Shown here piece by piece: positions 19,142 to 28,945 of a stretch of 60,209 bases of DNA. The notes under the pieces were generated by a model that saw only the letters and a program-made list of their open reading frames with translations, was not told the DNA's origin and did not search any database. The position numbers and the translations under genes were made by a program. The stretch comes from Candidatus Dechloromonas phosphorivorans (lineage in GTDB: Bacteria > Pseudomonadota > Gammaproteobacteria > Burkholderiales > Rhodocyclaceae): the NCBI GenBank assembly GCA_016709495.1, contig JADJMS010000034.1, forward strand, positions 1 through 60,209, in the 5' to 3' direction. Numbering within the stretch: the stretch's first letter is position 1; every line of letters begins with the position of its first letter.

Positions 19142-20393
19142 GTTTCTCAAGTAGGCAGTAATAAAAGCCATCGTGATCAGCCGTCGGCAAAATCTGCTCC
19201 TCTGAACAACGCCGTGCAGTGTGCTGGCGCGCTAGAAAACGGGTAATTTGCTCGGTGTTTTCAGCAGCAAATACAGAACAGGTAGCGTATAGAAATTTAC
19301 CGCCAGGACGCAAGCAGAGCCACAAGGCATCCAACATCCGCGATTGGGTCGCCGCAAAACTGGCAATGTCATCAAAGCGTCGCAACCACTTGGCGTCCGG
19401 ATTACGCCGCACAACGCCGCTCGCCGTGCACGGCACATCGGCCAGAATGGCATCGAAAAGCTGGCCGTCCCACCAAGTATCTTTCTTGATGCAATCAGCC
19501 ACCTTAACTGTTGCGGTCAACCCCAAACGAGAGAGATTTTCTTCAATCCGCCGACAACGCGCCGGCTTGAGGTCAAGCGCGACCAGATCAATATCCGAAT
19601 GTTCCAGCAGATGAGCCGCTTTCCCACCGGGCGCCGCACAGGCATCAAGCACCCGACTGCCGGGCGCCGGATCGAGCAGCAACGCAGCACGTTGCGCCCC
19701 CGGGTCTTGTACCGACACCAAGCCCTCGGCAAAACCGGGTAACCGCTCAACCGGGATGGGCTTGTCGAGCAGGATGGCGCCATGCGGATCAAGGCGGGCG
19801 CCGATCTCGGCAACCGTTAGTCGTGAAAGATATTCGTCAGGGCTGATTCGACGCAGGTTGGCTCGCAACGCCATCGGCGGCGGCATATTGCCGGCAGCAG
19901 CAATCTCTTTCCAGTCTTCCGGCCAGGCCGTGCGCAGGGCATCCAGCCACCAGGCCGGGTGTTGATGCAGCGCCACTTCGTTGGCCGCAACCGCCAGCGC
20001 CAACTCCTCACGTCGCCTGAGGTAATTGCGTAAAACAGCATTGACCAGTCCGCGCAAACGCCCCTCAATCAATTCTCCCGCCGCCAGCACCGCCTGATCG
20101 ACCGTCGTATGCGACGCTTCCGGGCGCGCTTCTAGCCGAGCCAGTGAAACCAGCAGCAACGCCCGGATTTCGAGCATATCAAGCGGGCGCTCCATCAAGC
20201 GGGCGAGGATGAAATCCCCCCAGCCGTAGCGCCGCAGGCTGTTGTAAAGGAGATCCTGAACCGCCGGCCGCGCCAGTGGATCGACCTTGCTCAGAATATT
20301 GTCAGCCAGGCTCTGACCATTGAACACAGCTGCGCTCGCAGCAGCAGCATGGAACAGGGCATAGGCCAGGGAAGTAGGGACGAGATTTGACAT
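19134..20393 (-). CDS. rsmB: 16S rRNA (cytosine-967-C5)-methyltransferase RsmB
   Basis: A 419-residue protein. The N-terminal 140 residues form the NusB-like RNA-binding domain (QDLLYNSLRRYGWGDFIL). The methyltransferase half has the SAM site VLDACAAPGGKAAHLLE (about residues 240-256), the motif ILADVPCTASGVVRRNPD with the catalytic PC pair, and a second catalytic cysteine in FLYATCSVFAAEN. Length is normal. It starts the DUF4390-ntrY-ntrX-trkA-trkH run. fmt and def, its usual upstream partners, are separated from it by two genes on the other strand. Confidence 0.95.
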   Translation of the reverse strand: MSNLVPTSLAYALFHAAAASAAVFNGQSLADNILSKVDPLARPAVQDLLYNSLRRYGWGDFILARLMERPLDMLEIRALLLVSLARLEARPEASHTTVDQAVLAAGELIEGRLRGLVNAVLRNYLRRREELALAVAANEVALHQHPAWWLDALRTAWPEDWKEIAAAGNMPPPMALRANLRRISPDEYLSRLTVAEIGARLDPHGAILLDKPIPVERLPGFAEGLVSVQDPGAQRAALLLDPAPGSRVLDACAAPGGKAAHLLEHSDIDLVALDLKPARCRRIEENLSRLGLTATVKVADCIKKDTWWDGQLFDAILADVPCTASGVVRRNPDAKWLRRFDDIASFAATQSRMLDALWLCLRPGGKFLYATCSVFAAENTEQITRFLARQHTARRCSEEQILPTADHDGFYYCLLEKRV

Positions 20394-20427
20394 AGGCGGT
20401 GATTATCGCACGCGGCATAATGTGACA

Positions 20428-21335
20428 ATGAAACAACTACTGCTTGCGCTCGTCTTTTGCCTTGCAACGCCCTTGAGCCACGCCTGGAATGCTGCCGGCC
20501 ACCGCCTGAGCGCTGTAATTGCCTGGCAACAACTATCACCTGCAACTCAGGAACGCCTTAGCCAAATTCTGGCCAGCCACCCGGACCATGCGCGTTGGGT
20601 TGAAAAAGCAAAATCGACTCACGAAATGTTCATTTTGCTGAAGCATCAACCTGGCCGGACGACATTCGCAACGATCCCCGTTTCCACAATGACGGCGAAT
20701 CAGCGCCAGCCATTCCAGGCTTGCCGGATAACGCGCGGCACAAAAAATGGCATTACGTCGACCTCAGGGCTGACGGTACGGTAAAGGACGGCCTGCTTGA
20801 TCAAAAAATTGCGGAATTGACTAACATGCTGCACCCCAAGAGCGCTTCCTACGGGGCGCGGTCAACCGCCGCAGCCGATCAAATTTCTTTCGCCCTTCCT
20901 TGGCTGATACATCTCATTGCCGACATCCATCAGCCGCTACATGTCGGCCAACATGGGGATGAAGGCGGCAATCAATTCGAGATCGAAAACCCCTTCAATC
21001 GTCGCCTGCCTTTCTCCAGCTTGCACACCTATTGGGATGACCTACCCGGCCCGCCCTGGCTGCGCGGCAAAAAGCTGGAACAAAAGGCGGCCTGGCTGGT
21101 TGAGCACCACGCCGCACCAATACAGGCCGACGTGCGTGTTTGGCGTGACGAAAGTCACCGCTTTCTGGCCATGGCCTACCCAAAGGCCGAGGGTGGACTG
21201 CTACCGATGATCACAGAGGATTTTCAACGCCAAGCAAAGGAAATCGCTCAGCAGCGGATAGTCGACGCAGGCTATCGCCTTGGTCGCCTGCTGGAGAAAA
21301 TTTTCGGCACTGGCGTTTCACGTGGAACCCCATAA
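20428..21335 (+). CDS. S1/P1-type zinc nuclease, exported (one frameshift)
   Basis: The signal peptide MKQLLLALVFCLATPLSHA is followed by WNAAGHR, and the mature N-terminal Trp is the expected zinc ligand of the S1/P1 family. A frameshift near 20625-20640 must be corrected to continue as EASTWPDDIRNDPRFHND. Further zinc-site motifs are KKWHYVDL, HLIADIHQPLHVG followed by GGNQFEI, and LHTYWDD. The corrected protein is about 302 residues, close to the family average. These enzymes cleave single-stranded nucleic acids and release 3' phosphates; this one should be periplasmic or secreted. It runs opposite to its neighbours rsmB and fmt and is followed at 12 bases by speD. Confidence 0.9.
21315..21328. 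promoter_or_regulatory. parS-type site at the end of the S1/P1 nuclease gene
   Basis: The sequence GTTTCACGTGGAAC is the exact reverse complement of the sites at 6605 and 38456. It lies in the last codons of the nuclease gene, just before speD. Confidence 0.65.
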
Positions 21336-21347
21336 AATGGCCAAATC

Positions 21348-21737
21348 ATGAATGGCCTGCACCTGATCGCCGACCTCCACAACTGCCAATGTCCGGTTCG
21401 CCGCCTGCTCGATGCGCCCGGCCTACAAGCCTATTGTGTTGATGCCTGCCTGCGCCATGGCCTGACAGTGGTTGGGCAGCTATTTCACCCCTTCATCGAC
21501 GCCACAGGACAGGCCGCCGGCGTTACCGGTACCGTCGTTTTGGCCGAATCACATCTTGCCATCCACACCTGGCCAGAGATCATGGGAGTTACGCTTGATG
21601 TCTATGTTTGCAACTTCAGCAGTGACAACAGCGCTCAGGCACACGCCCTATTTGACGAAGTGATCGCCACTTTTACGCCGGCAAAGCTGGAAATAAAAGA
21701 GGTGGCACGCGGCCATCTGCTATCCAAAAACAACTAA
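21348..21737 (+). CDS. speD: S-adenosylmethionine decarboxylase proenzyme
   Basis: A 129-residue protein. The self-processing site is in VVLAESHLAIHTWPE (about residues 64-78), where the Ser after Glu becomes the pyruvoyl cofactor. The catalytic Cys lies in VYVCNFS. This is the short bacterial class 1b type (SpeH/SpeD), which supplies decarboxylated SAM for spermidine synthesis. No spermidine synthase gene is adjacent. The stop is one base away from the convergent fmt stop. It follows the S1/P1 nuclease gene on the same strand. Confidence 0.95.
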   Translation: MNGLHLIADLHNCQCPVRRLLDAPGLQAYCVDACLRHGLTVVGQLFHPFIDATGQAAGVTGTVVLAESHLAIHTWPEIMGVTLDVYVCNFSSDNSAQAHALFDEVIATFTPAKLEIKEVARGHLLSKNN

Positions 21738-21738
21738 A

Positions 21739-22662
21739 TCAAGCTGGCAAGTCGAAACAATCGCCAACCTGCAGGGGATTACCAGCTAAAAACTGCTGCA
21801 CAGGCAAGCGCTTGCCACCCGCCTTCTGCAACTCCTGAATGGCCAACGCCCCTTCTCCGCAAGCGACGACGATTTGCTTACGGTCAACCGCCAAAATCTG
21901 CCCATTTTTTCCGCTACCCGCCACCGGCATCGCCTGCCAGAGCTTGATCGTTTGGCCCTTGAACAAAGCCTGCGCCCCCGGGAATGGGTTAAATGCGCGA
22001 ATATGGCGATCCAGCTCAGCAGCGCTGCGCTGCCAGTCGATCAAGGCCTCGGCCTTCTCAATCTTGTGCGCATAAGTCACGCCCTCAAGCGGCTGCGCCT
22101 CAGCCACCAACGGCAAACGGCCCAGTGCTTCGACAACCAGCCGCGCGCCCAGCGCCGCCAGCCGGTCATGCAAACTTGCCGTTGTATCCTTGGTCTCAAT
22201 CGGGAAGGTGCCACGCAGTAAAACCGGTCCGGTATCCAGCCCGGCTTCCATCTGCATGATGCAAACACCAGTTTCTGCATCACCAGCCAGCAAGGCACGC
22301 TGGATTGGTGCCGCACCACGCCAGCGTGGCAACAATGAACCGTGAATATTGATACAGCCAAATTTAGGCATATCCAAAACCAGCTGCGGCAAAATCAGGC
22401 CATAAGCTGCAACAACCATCACCTCTGCCGCAATGCCGGCCACTTTGACCTGCGCTTCAGCATCTTTCAGAGTCAATGGTTGAAAAACTTCAATGCCATG
22501 CGCCAGCGCCAGTTTTTTAACCGGCGAAGGCTGCAAAGCCATACCGCGCCCCGCCGGGCGATCGGGTTGAGTCAAGACCAGCGCCACTTCATGGCCGGCC
22601 GCAATAATGGCGGCGAGTGCCTGCGCGGCAAATTCCGGCGTTCCGGCAAAAATCAGCTTCAT
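21739..22662 (-). CDS. fmt: Methionyl-tRNA formyltransferase
   Basis: A 307-residue enzyme that formylates initiator Met-tRNA. The start is MKLIFAGTPEFAAQALAAI; the catalytic core has CINIHGSLLPRWRGAAPIQ (about residues 104-122) with the conserved Asn, His and, further on, Asp of the formyl transfer site in MEAGLDTGPVL. The C-terminal OB-like domain is complete. It overlaps the def stop by four bases and forms a two-gene operon with it. Confidence 0.97.
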   Translation of the reverse strand: MKLIFAGTPEFAAQALAAIIAAGHEVALVLTQPDRPAGRGMALQPSPVKKLALAHGIEVFQPLTLKDAEAQVKVAGIAAEVMVVAAYGLILPQLVLDMPKFGCINIHGSLLPRWRGAAPIQRALLAGDAETGVCIMQMEAGLDTGPVLLRGTFPIETKDTTASLHDRLAALGARLVVEALGRLPLVAEAQPLEGVTYAHKIEKAEALIDWQRSAAELDRHIRAFNPFPGAQALFKGQTIKLWQAMPVAGSGKNGQILAVDRKQIVVACGEGALAIQELQKAGGKRLPVQQFLAGNPLQVGDCFDLPA

Positions 22663-23162
22663 GCGGTGACCCGCGCCTGCTTGGCTAAGCGGTTCTTGAT
22701 GCGGGTTTGTTTCAATTGCGAAAGGTGATCGACAAAAACCTTGCCGTTGAGATGATCCAGCTCATGCTGCAGGCAGACCGCCAGCAAGCCTTCAGCAACC
22801 AGCGACTGTTCTTTGCCCTCGAGATCAAGGTAATGCACCGTCACTTGCTCGGCTCGCTCGACCTTTTCATAGATGCCGGGGACAGAAAGGCAGCCTTCCT
22901 CACCCTCCTGAAAACCATCGCAGCGCTCCAGTCGCGGATTGATAAATACGCGCAAATCGCTTTTATCTTCCGAAATATCAATAATCACCAGTTGTTTGTG
23001 GACATCAACCTGCGTCGCAGCCAGCCCAATGCCAGGTGCTTCGTACATTGTCTCAGCCATGTCGCTGACGAGCTGTCGAAGACTTTCGTCAATTTTGGCA
23101 ATCGGGGCCGCCACTTTTTTCAAGCGGACATCGGGAAAACGTAAAATGGGTAGAAGTGCCAT
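22659..23162 (-). CDS. def: Peptide deformylase
   Basis: A 167-residue metalloenzyme that removes the N-formyl group from new proteins. All three family motifs are present: GIGLAATQVDVHK (about residues 45-57), EEGCLSVPG with the metal-binding Cys, and QHELDHLNGKVF with the HExxH metal site written as HELDH. The gene is first in the def-fmt operon and is divergent from the LysM gene at 23303. Confidence 0.97.
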   Translation of the reverse strand: MALLPILRFPDVRLKKVAAPIAKIDESLRQLVSDMAETMYEAPGIGLAATQVDVHKQLVIIDISEDKSDLRVFINPRLERCDGFQEGEEGCLSVPGIYEKVERAEQVTVHYLDLEGKEQSLVAEGLLAVCLQHELDHLNGKVFVDHLSQLKQTRIKNRLAKQARVTA

Positions 23163-23302
23163 ATCAAATCGGGAAAAAACTTGCTCGCTTAAGTGATTAC
23201 GTGCAGAATCTCAAGCAATTTCCGAGATTTGGAAACGGCTGCGCACGTCTGTTCAGACAAAAATTTTCGCACCGTGTTCCACCGGCACGTGAGGTTACGA
23301 CT

Positions 23303-24319
23303 ATGGTCCGCATTATATCCGCGCTCATCTTGGCCGTGACGGCCGCCTGCGCTTTTGCCGCCGAACCGGTTCGTCTGGTCGATAATCCGCCCGAACGCCA
23401 CATTGTGGTTCCCGGCGATACCCTATGGGGAATTTCCGGAAAATTTCTCAAGGAACCTTGGCGCTGGCCGGAAGTCTGGCGCATGAACCGCGAACAGATC
23501 AAGAACCCTCACCTGATCTATCCTGGCGATATTGTCCTGCTTGATGATTTCCGTGGCGTTCCCCGCTTGCGTGTTGCCAAACCCATCAAACTGCAACCCA
23601 AGGTTTATAGCGAAGCGGTTCGACAGGAAATCCCCAGCATTCCTTCGAACGTCATTGAGCCATTCATTTCCAAACCGCTGGTTATTGAACTAGGCGAACA
23701 CGCAAGCGCACCGCGTTTTGTTGCCACTCAGGAAGATCGCGTATTCATCGGCATTGGCGATACAGGTTTTGTCGCCGGCATTCCCGATACCCAAGTGCTC
23801 AACTGGCACATTTACCGCCCGGGCAAGCCACTGAAAGATCCGGATACGCAGGAAATCATTGGCTACGAAGCCTTCTTCCTCGGCAGCGCCACACTGGTTC
23901 AGCCTGGCGAACCGGCTGTCGTCCGCATCACTCAAGCCAAGGAAGAAATTGGTCGTGGTGATCGACTGATTCCAGCACCACCCGCCAACCTGATTTCGTA
24001 CGCACCGCACAGGCCAGATCAGCCGGTCGCTGCCAAGGTCATGTCGATCTACGGCGGGGTCAATGAGGCTGGAAAATACTCGGTAATCAGCATTAATCGT
24101 GGCAAAAATGCCGACTTGGAAGTTGGTCACGTTGTCGCCCTCTTCCGTAACCGTGTATCACAAGGCTACGACGACAATGACCGCCGGGTAACAACCACAA
24201 TCCCTGAAGAGCGCTACGCACTTGCCTTCATTTTCCGCGTCTTTGACCGTGTCGCTTACGCGCTGGTGGTCGAAACCTCGAAACCGGTCATCATTGGTGA
24301 CGCTGCAAGAAACCCATGA
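23303..24319 (+). CDS. LysM domain-containing exported protein
   Basis: A 338-residue protein. The frame is open from 23156, but ATG 23303 gives a proper signal peptide (MVRIISALILAVTAACAFA then AEPVRLV) and a better spacing to upstream GAGG. A LysM domain follows directly (HIVVPGDTLWGISGKFLKEP, then NREQIKNPHLIYPGDIVLL; about residues 33-85), which binds peptidoglycan. The remaining 250 residues are mostly beta and resemble the conserved C-terminal part of LysM proteins found upstream of dprA in betaproteobacteria. The stop overlaps the dprA start by four bases. Predicted periplasmic; exact role unknown. Confidence 0.9.
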   Translation: MVRIISALILAVTAACAFAAEPVRLVDNPPERHIVVPGDTLWGISGKFLKEPWRWPEVWRMNREQIKNPHLIYPGDIVLLDDFRGVPRLRVAKPIKLQPKVYSEAVRQEIPSIPSNVIEPFISKPLVIELGEHASAPRFVATQEDRVFIGIGDTGFVAGIPDTQVLNWHIYRPGKPLKDPDTQEIIGYEAFFLGSATLVQPGEPAVVRITQAKEEIGRGDRLIPAPPANLISYAPHRPDQPVAAKVMSIYGGVNEAGKYSVISINRGKNADLEVGHVVALFRNRVSQGYDDNDRRVTTTIPEERYALAFIFRVFDRVAYALVVETSKPVIIGDAARNP

Positions 24320-25393
24320 GCAATCATGACGAGTTGGCCGCCTGGTTGCGGCTGACTCTGATCCCCGGCATCGGCGGCGAGTCGCAAAGAAAGCTTCTCG
24401 CCGCTTTCGGTTTACCCGAAGCGATTTTTGCTGCCGGGCGATTGGCGACGCGTAGTGTCATTGGTGATCGCGCCGACCTGCTCTTTGATTTTGACCCCTC
24501 AGAAGAGGTTGACCGCAACATTGCCTGGGCCAGCCAAACCGGACAATCGATTTTGACATTGGCCGACAGCGCCTATCCACAATCCCTGCTCGAAATCGCC
24601 GATCCACCGAATGTTCTCTTTATTCGAGGAAACGCGGCCTTGCTACAAAAACGCGGACTGGCAATGGTTGGCAGCCGAAATGCCACACCCGCAAGGTTTG
24701 CAGACCGCCGAGAGTTTCGCCAAGGCACTGGCCAGCCGGGGACTCTGCATCATCAGCGGCCTTGCCCTTGGTATTGATGCTGCAGCCCATCGTGGCGCAC
24801 TCGCTGCCAGCGGAGAAACAATTGCCATCATTGGCACCGGAGCGGATCGCATCTACCCGGCGCGCAACAAAGAATTAGCGCGGGCAATCGCTGAACACGG
24901 CGCCATTGTTTCCGAATTCCCGCTTGGTACACCGGCGATTGCCTCCAATTTTCCACGGCGCAACCGGATTATCTCCGGGCTATCGCGCGGCGTGCTGGTT
25001 GTTGAAGCCGCCCCGGAAAGTGGCTCATTGATTACAGCAAGACTGGCCGGCGAACAAGGGCGTGAAGTTTTCGCCATTCCCGGCTCTATTCACTCGCCAG
25101 TTGCTCGCGGTTGTCACAAACTAATCAAGCAAGGTGCCAAACTGGTTGAAACTGCTCAGGATGTTCTCGAAGAGTTGGGGGACATTAAACAGCAAGTTGC
25201 CTGCATCGAATCACCCAATCCATCGGAAGAAAATCCGCTGCTCAGCGCCCTTGGTCACGATCCCTGCGCGCTTGACGAACTAGTCGAACGCACCGGCCTG
25301 AGAGCTGATCAGCTACTTGGCGAGCTGCTGACGCTGGAACTCTCCGGTCAGCTCGCTACCCTGCCCGGCAACCGCTACCAGCGCCTGGGCTAA
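24316..25393 (+). CDS. dprA: DNA-processing protein DprA (one frameshift)
   Basis: Loads RecA on incoming single-stranded DNA during transformation. The first frame gives the N-terminal helix-hairpin part and AMVGSRNATP; the second continues QGLQTAESFAKALASRGL. One surplus base near 24688-24692 explains the break. Rossmann-fold motifs are ISGLALGIDAAAHRGAL, FPRRNRIISGLS and SGSLITARLAGEQGR. A C-terminal winged-helix region follows (DPCALDELVERTGLRADQLL). Corrected length is about 359 residues. The usual downstream gene smg is absent; a topoisomerase gene follows instead. Confidence 0.93.
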
Positions 25394-25471
25394 ACCCCTC
25401 ATATATAGAGACGGCTTGCCAAGCCGCTCGCCGGGCACTTATCATGCCCCGGCACCCATCAGGCAGAACCC

Positions 25472-27991
25472 ATGACCAAAAAGCTAATCATCGCCGAAAA
25501 ACCTTCCGTCGCCGCCGACATTGCCAAGGCATTGGGAGGATTTACCAAGCACGACGACTACTTCGAGAGCGACACGCACGTCATCTCGTCAGCCGTCGGC
25601 CACCTGCTGGAACTGTCCTGCCCGGAAGAATTCGAAGTCAAGCGAGGGAAATGGTCATTCGCCCATCTACCGGTCATTCCACCGCACTTTGCGCTGAAGC
25701 CGATCGAAAAACCGAATCGCGGCTCAAAGTACTTAACAAACTGATCAAACGCAAGGATGTCGAAGGCCTGATCAATGCTTGTGACGCGGGACGTGAAGGT
25801 GAATTGATCTTCAATTACATCGCGCAACACAGTAAAACCACCAAGCCCGTGCAGCGGCTATGGCTGCAATCGATGACTCAAGGTGCAATACGCGATGGTT
25901 TCTCACGCTTGCGCCCCGGTCGTGAGATGGAAGGTCTTGGCGACGCCGCCGTCTGCCGTTCCGAATCCGACTGGCTTGTTGGTATCAACGGTACGCGGGC
26001 AATGACCGCTTTCAATTCAAAGACCGGTGGTTTCCACCTGACCACTGTTGGCCGCGTCCAGACGCCGACACTAGCCATTGTTGTTGACCGTGAAAAGCGT
26101 ATTCGCGAATTCAAGCTGCGCCCCTACTGGGAAGTTGAAGCCAGTTTCGCCGCCAAAGCTGGCGACTACACCGGCAAATGGATTGATGAAGGCTTTAAAG
26201 GCAAGAATGAAGACGAGCACGCCCGCGCTGACCGTCTCTGGGAACAAAACCGTGCCGATGCCATCCGTGCAGCAACGCTCGGCAAACCTGGCATTGTTAC
26301 CGAAGAAGCCAAGCCAGAAACTCGCCTATCACCTCAGCTTTTTGATTTGACAAGCCTTCAGCGCGAAGCGAACGCTCGCTTCGGTTTCTCGGCAAAGACA
26401 ACCTTGAGCATCGCCCAAGCGCTTTATGAGAAGCATAAAGTACTGACTTATCCGCGAACCGACTCGCGCTGCCTGCCGGAAGACTACATTCCGACCGTTA
26501 AAGGCAACATTGACCGTTCTAACCGGTGAAGGCGCCGGTAAAGGGCACGACGAAGTACTGCTCGCGCGCTATTCACCCTTTGCTCACCAGATCCTTGCAC
26601 GGAACTGGGTATTGCCAAATAAACGCATCTTCAATAACACGAAAGTAAGCGACCACTTCGCTATTATCCCAACACCACAGGCACCGAAGAACCTCAACGA
26701 AATTGAACAGAAGCTTTATGACTTCGTTGTCAAACGCTTCCTTTCCGTCTTTTTCCCGGCGGCCGAATATCTGGTTACAACCCGCATTACCCGTGTTGAA
26801 AGCCACCCTTTCAAAACTGAAGGCAAAGTACTGGTCAATCCAGGCTGGCTGGCAGTCCATGGGAAAGAAGGTCAGGAAGGCAACGACGGCAATCTGGTTG
26901 CGGTCGACCCTGGCGAAAAGGTAAAAACTGAAGACGTTATCGTCAAAGCCAACGAAACCAAGCCGCCACCACGTCACTCTGAAGCGACCCTGCTCTCCGC
27001 TATGGAAGGTGCCGGCAAGATGGTTGACGACGAGGAGCTGAAAGCGGCAATGGCCGGTCGCGGCCTCGGGACGCCAGCAACACGCGCGCAAATCATCGAA
27101 AATCTGATTGGCGAGCAATACATCGTACGGGAAGGCCGTGAATTGACCCCGACGGCCAAAGCCTTCTCTTTGATGACCCTGCTCAATGGTCTCGGTATCA
27201 ATGAATTGACCCAGCCCGAACTAACAGGCGACTGGGAGTGGAAGCTCGGACGTATTGAAAAGGGTGATTTCACCCGCGACGAATTCATGCGCGAAATCGC
27301 CGAAATGACCCGGCACATGGTTGAGCGCGCAAAAACCTTTGACAGCGACACAATTCCGGGTGATTTTGGTGTGTTGACCGCGCCCTGCCCACGCTGTGGC
27401 GGTGAAATTCGCGAAAATTACAAAAAATTCCAGTGCGGTGGCTGTGACTATTCGCTATGGAAAATTGTCGCCGGTCGTCAATTTGAACCGGCTGAAATTG
27501 ATACGCTGATTACAGACAAGTACATCGGACCGCTCATCGGCTTCCGCAACAAGATGGGGCGCACCTTTTCGGCAGCCATCAAGTTAAACGAGAAGATGGA
27601 GCCGGAATTCGATTTTGGCCAGGATAAGGCAGACGAGGCAAATGCTGAACCAGTCGATTTCTCTGGTCAGACAAATTTGGGCAAATGTCCAAAATGCGGC
27701 GCCGGAGTTTTCGATCACGGAACATCATATGTCTGTGAAAAATCAGTGGGTCCGAGCAAAACCTGTGATTTCCGTTCAGGAAAAATCATTTTGCAGCAGC
27801 CAATTGAAGCCACACAGATGCAAAAGCTGCTCGGCGAAGGTAAAACGGACTTGTTAAAGGAGTTTGTTTCCAACCGCACGCGCCGCAAATTCTCAGCTTA
27901 TCTGGTCTCCAAAGATGGCAAAGTGAGTTTCGAGTTTGAGAAAAAGGTTGCGAAACCGAAGGCACCGGCAAAGAAGAAAGTCGAAGCCTGA
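25472..27991 (+). CDS. topB: DNA topoisomerase III-type enzyme (two frameshifts)
   Basis: Type IA topoisomerase of about 840 residues once two shifts are corrected: a missing A in the A5 run at 25707-25711 and one base near 26505. The TOPRIM start is KKLIIAEKPSVAADIAKALG, with the DxD-type acidic site in NACDAGREGELIF. The active-site tyrosine is in LTYPRTDSRCLPED (about 26450). The C-terminal third has zinc-ribbon cysteines (CPRCGGEIRENYKKFQCGGC and CPKCGAGVF) and two repeats ending in SAYLV and a Lys-rich tail. The IAEKPSVA start and C-terminal repeats fit the TopB-like group of betaproteobacteria better than TopA. A parS-type palindrome follows the stop. Confidence 0.9.
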
Positions 27992-27999
27992 TAAAAAGA

Positions 28000-28023
28000 C
28001 TGAGGTTTCACGTGAAACCTCAG
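28000..28023. promoter_or_regulatory. parS-type palindrome (perfect) between topB and oxyR
   Basis: A 24-base perfect palindrome, with the core GTTTCACGTGAAAC at 28005-28018. This core is identical to the inner 14 bases of the ParB-binding parS consensus. The palindrome lies between two convergent genes and could also form a hairpin that helps end both transcripts, though no T-run follows it on the plus strand. Confidence 0.75.
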
Positions 28024-28030
28024 CCTTGAA

Positions 28031-28945
28031 TTATTGCCGTGCTGTAGCGCCAGGCAAACGGCAGGACAGCAGAGCTGCTCGCACAGCATCAATTGCCTGC
28101 GGTCTGGGGAATGTTACCCGCCAGACCAGCCCAACAGTCCGTGACGGTTGCTTGCCAGAAAATGGCAGCACTTTGACCATTGGTTCATTGTCGATCAAGG
28201 GATCGGCTGCCGTACTTGGCATCACCGCGAGTCCGGCTCCGCTCGCCACCATGTAGCGGATTGTTTCCAACGAACCACCTTCAAGGGAATGCGCCAGCGC
28301 ATCGGGTGCGGCCAGACGTGGACAAGACTCCAATACCTGATCTCGGAAACAGTTACCTTGCCCAAGCAGCAAAAGGTTTTGTCCGTCCAGTTCATCCGCC
28401 TTCACATCGGGGCGATCCGCCCAGGAATGATTTGCCGGCACAACCACGCGAAATGGTTCGTCGTACACCGCCTGCGCCACCAAACCAGGCTCGGCAAAGG
28501 GTAAGGCGATTACAATTACATCCAGTTCGCCGGCCTTTAGTGCGGGAATCAGATTGGCGGTGAAATCTTCCTTGAGAAACAAGGGCATCGCTGGCGCATA
28601 TTGATACAAAGCGGGAACCAGTTTCGGCAGAAGATAGGGTGCAATGGTGTAAATCACCCCAACACGGAGCGGACCGGTCATCGGATCACCCGCAGCGCTG
28701 GCAATCTCTTCAAGGCGAACCGCCTCTTCAAGGACGCGACGCGCCTGCGCCACGATACGCTCGCCCAGCGCAGTGATTCGCACATCAGAGGCTGCTCTCT
28801 CGAATAAAGCAGCACCAAGCTGACCTTCAACTTTTTTCAAAGCCACCGACAAGGTCGGCTGGCTGACATGACAACTTTCCGCCGCCTTTCCGAAATGCCG
28901 ATCACGGGCAAGCGCCACGATGTAACGCATTTCGGTCAGGGTCAT
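28031..28945 (-). CDS. oxyR: Hydrogen peroxide-inducible regulator OxyR
   Basis: LysR-type regulator of 304 residues; ATG 28945 is chosen over the upstream in-frame start because MTLTEMRYIVALARDRHFGKA is the usual N-terminus. The winged-helix domain (residues 1-60) includes SQPTLSVALKKVEGQLGAALFER. The effector domain has GNCFRDQVLESC (about residues 200-211), which matches the two redox-active cysteines of OxyR, so peroxide sensing by disulfide formation is likely. Its start overlaps the rsuA stop by four bases, meaning it is translated from the rsuA transcript at least in part. Confidence 0.93.
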   Translation of the reverse strand: MTLTEMRYIVALARDRHFGKAAESCHVSQPTLSVALKKVEGQLGAALFERAASDVRITALGERIVAQARRVLEEAVRLEEIASAAGDPMTGPLRVGVIYTIAPYLLPKLVPALYQYAPAMPLFLKEDFTANLIPALKAGELDVIVIALPFAEPGLVAQAVYDEPFRVVVPANHSWADRPDVKADELDGQNLLLLGQGNCFRDQVLESCPRLAAPDALAHSLEGGSLETIRYMVASGAGLAVMPSTAADPLIDNEPMVKVLPFSGKQPSRTVGLVWRVTFPRPQAIDAVRAALLSCRLPGATARQ

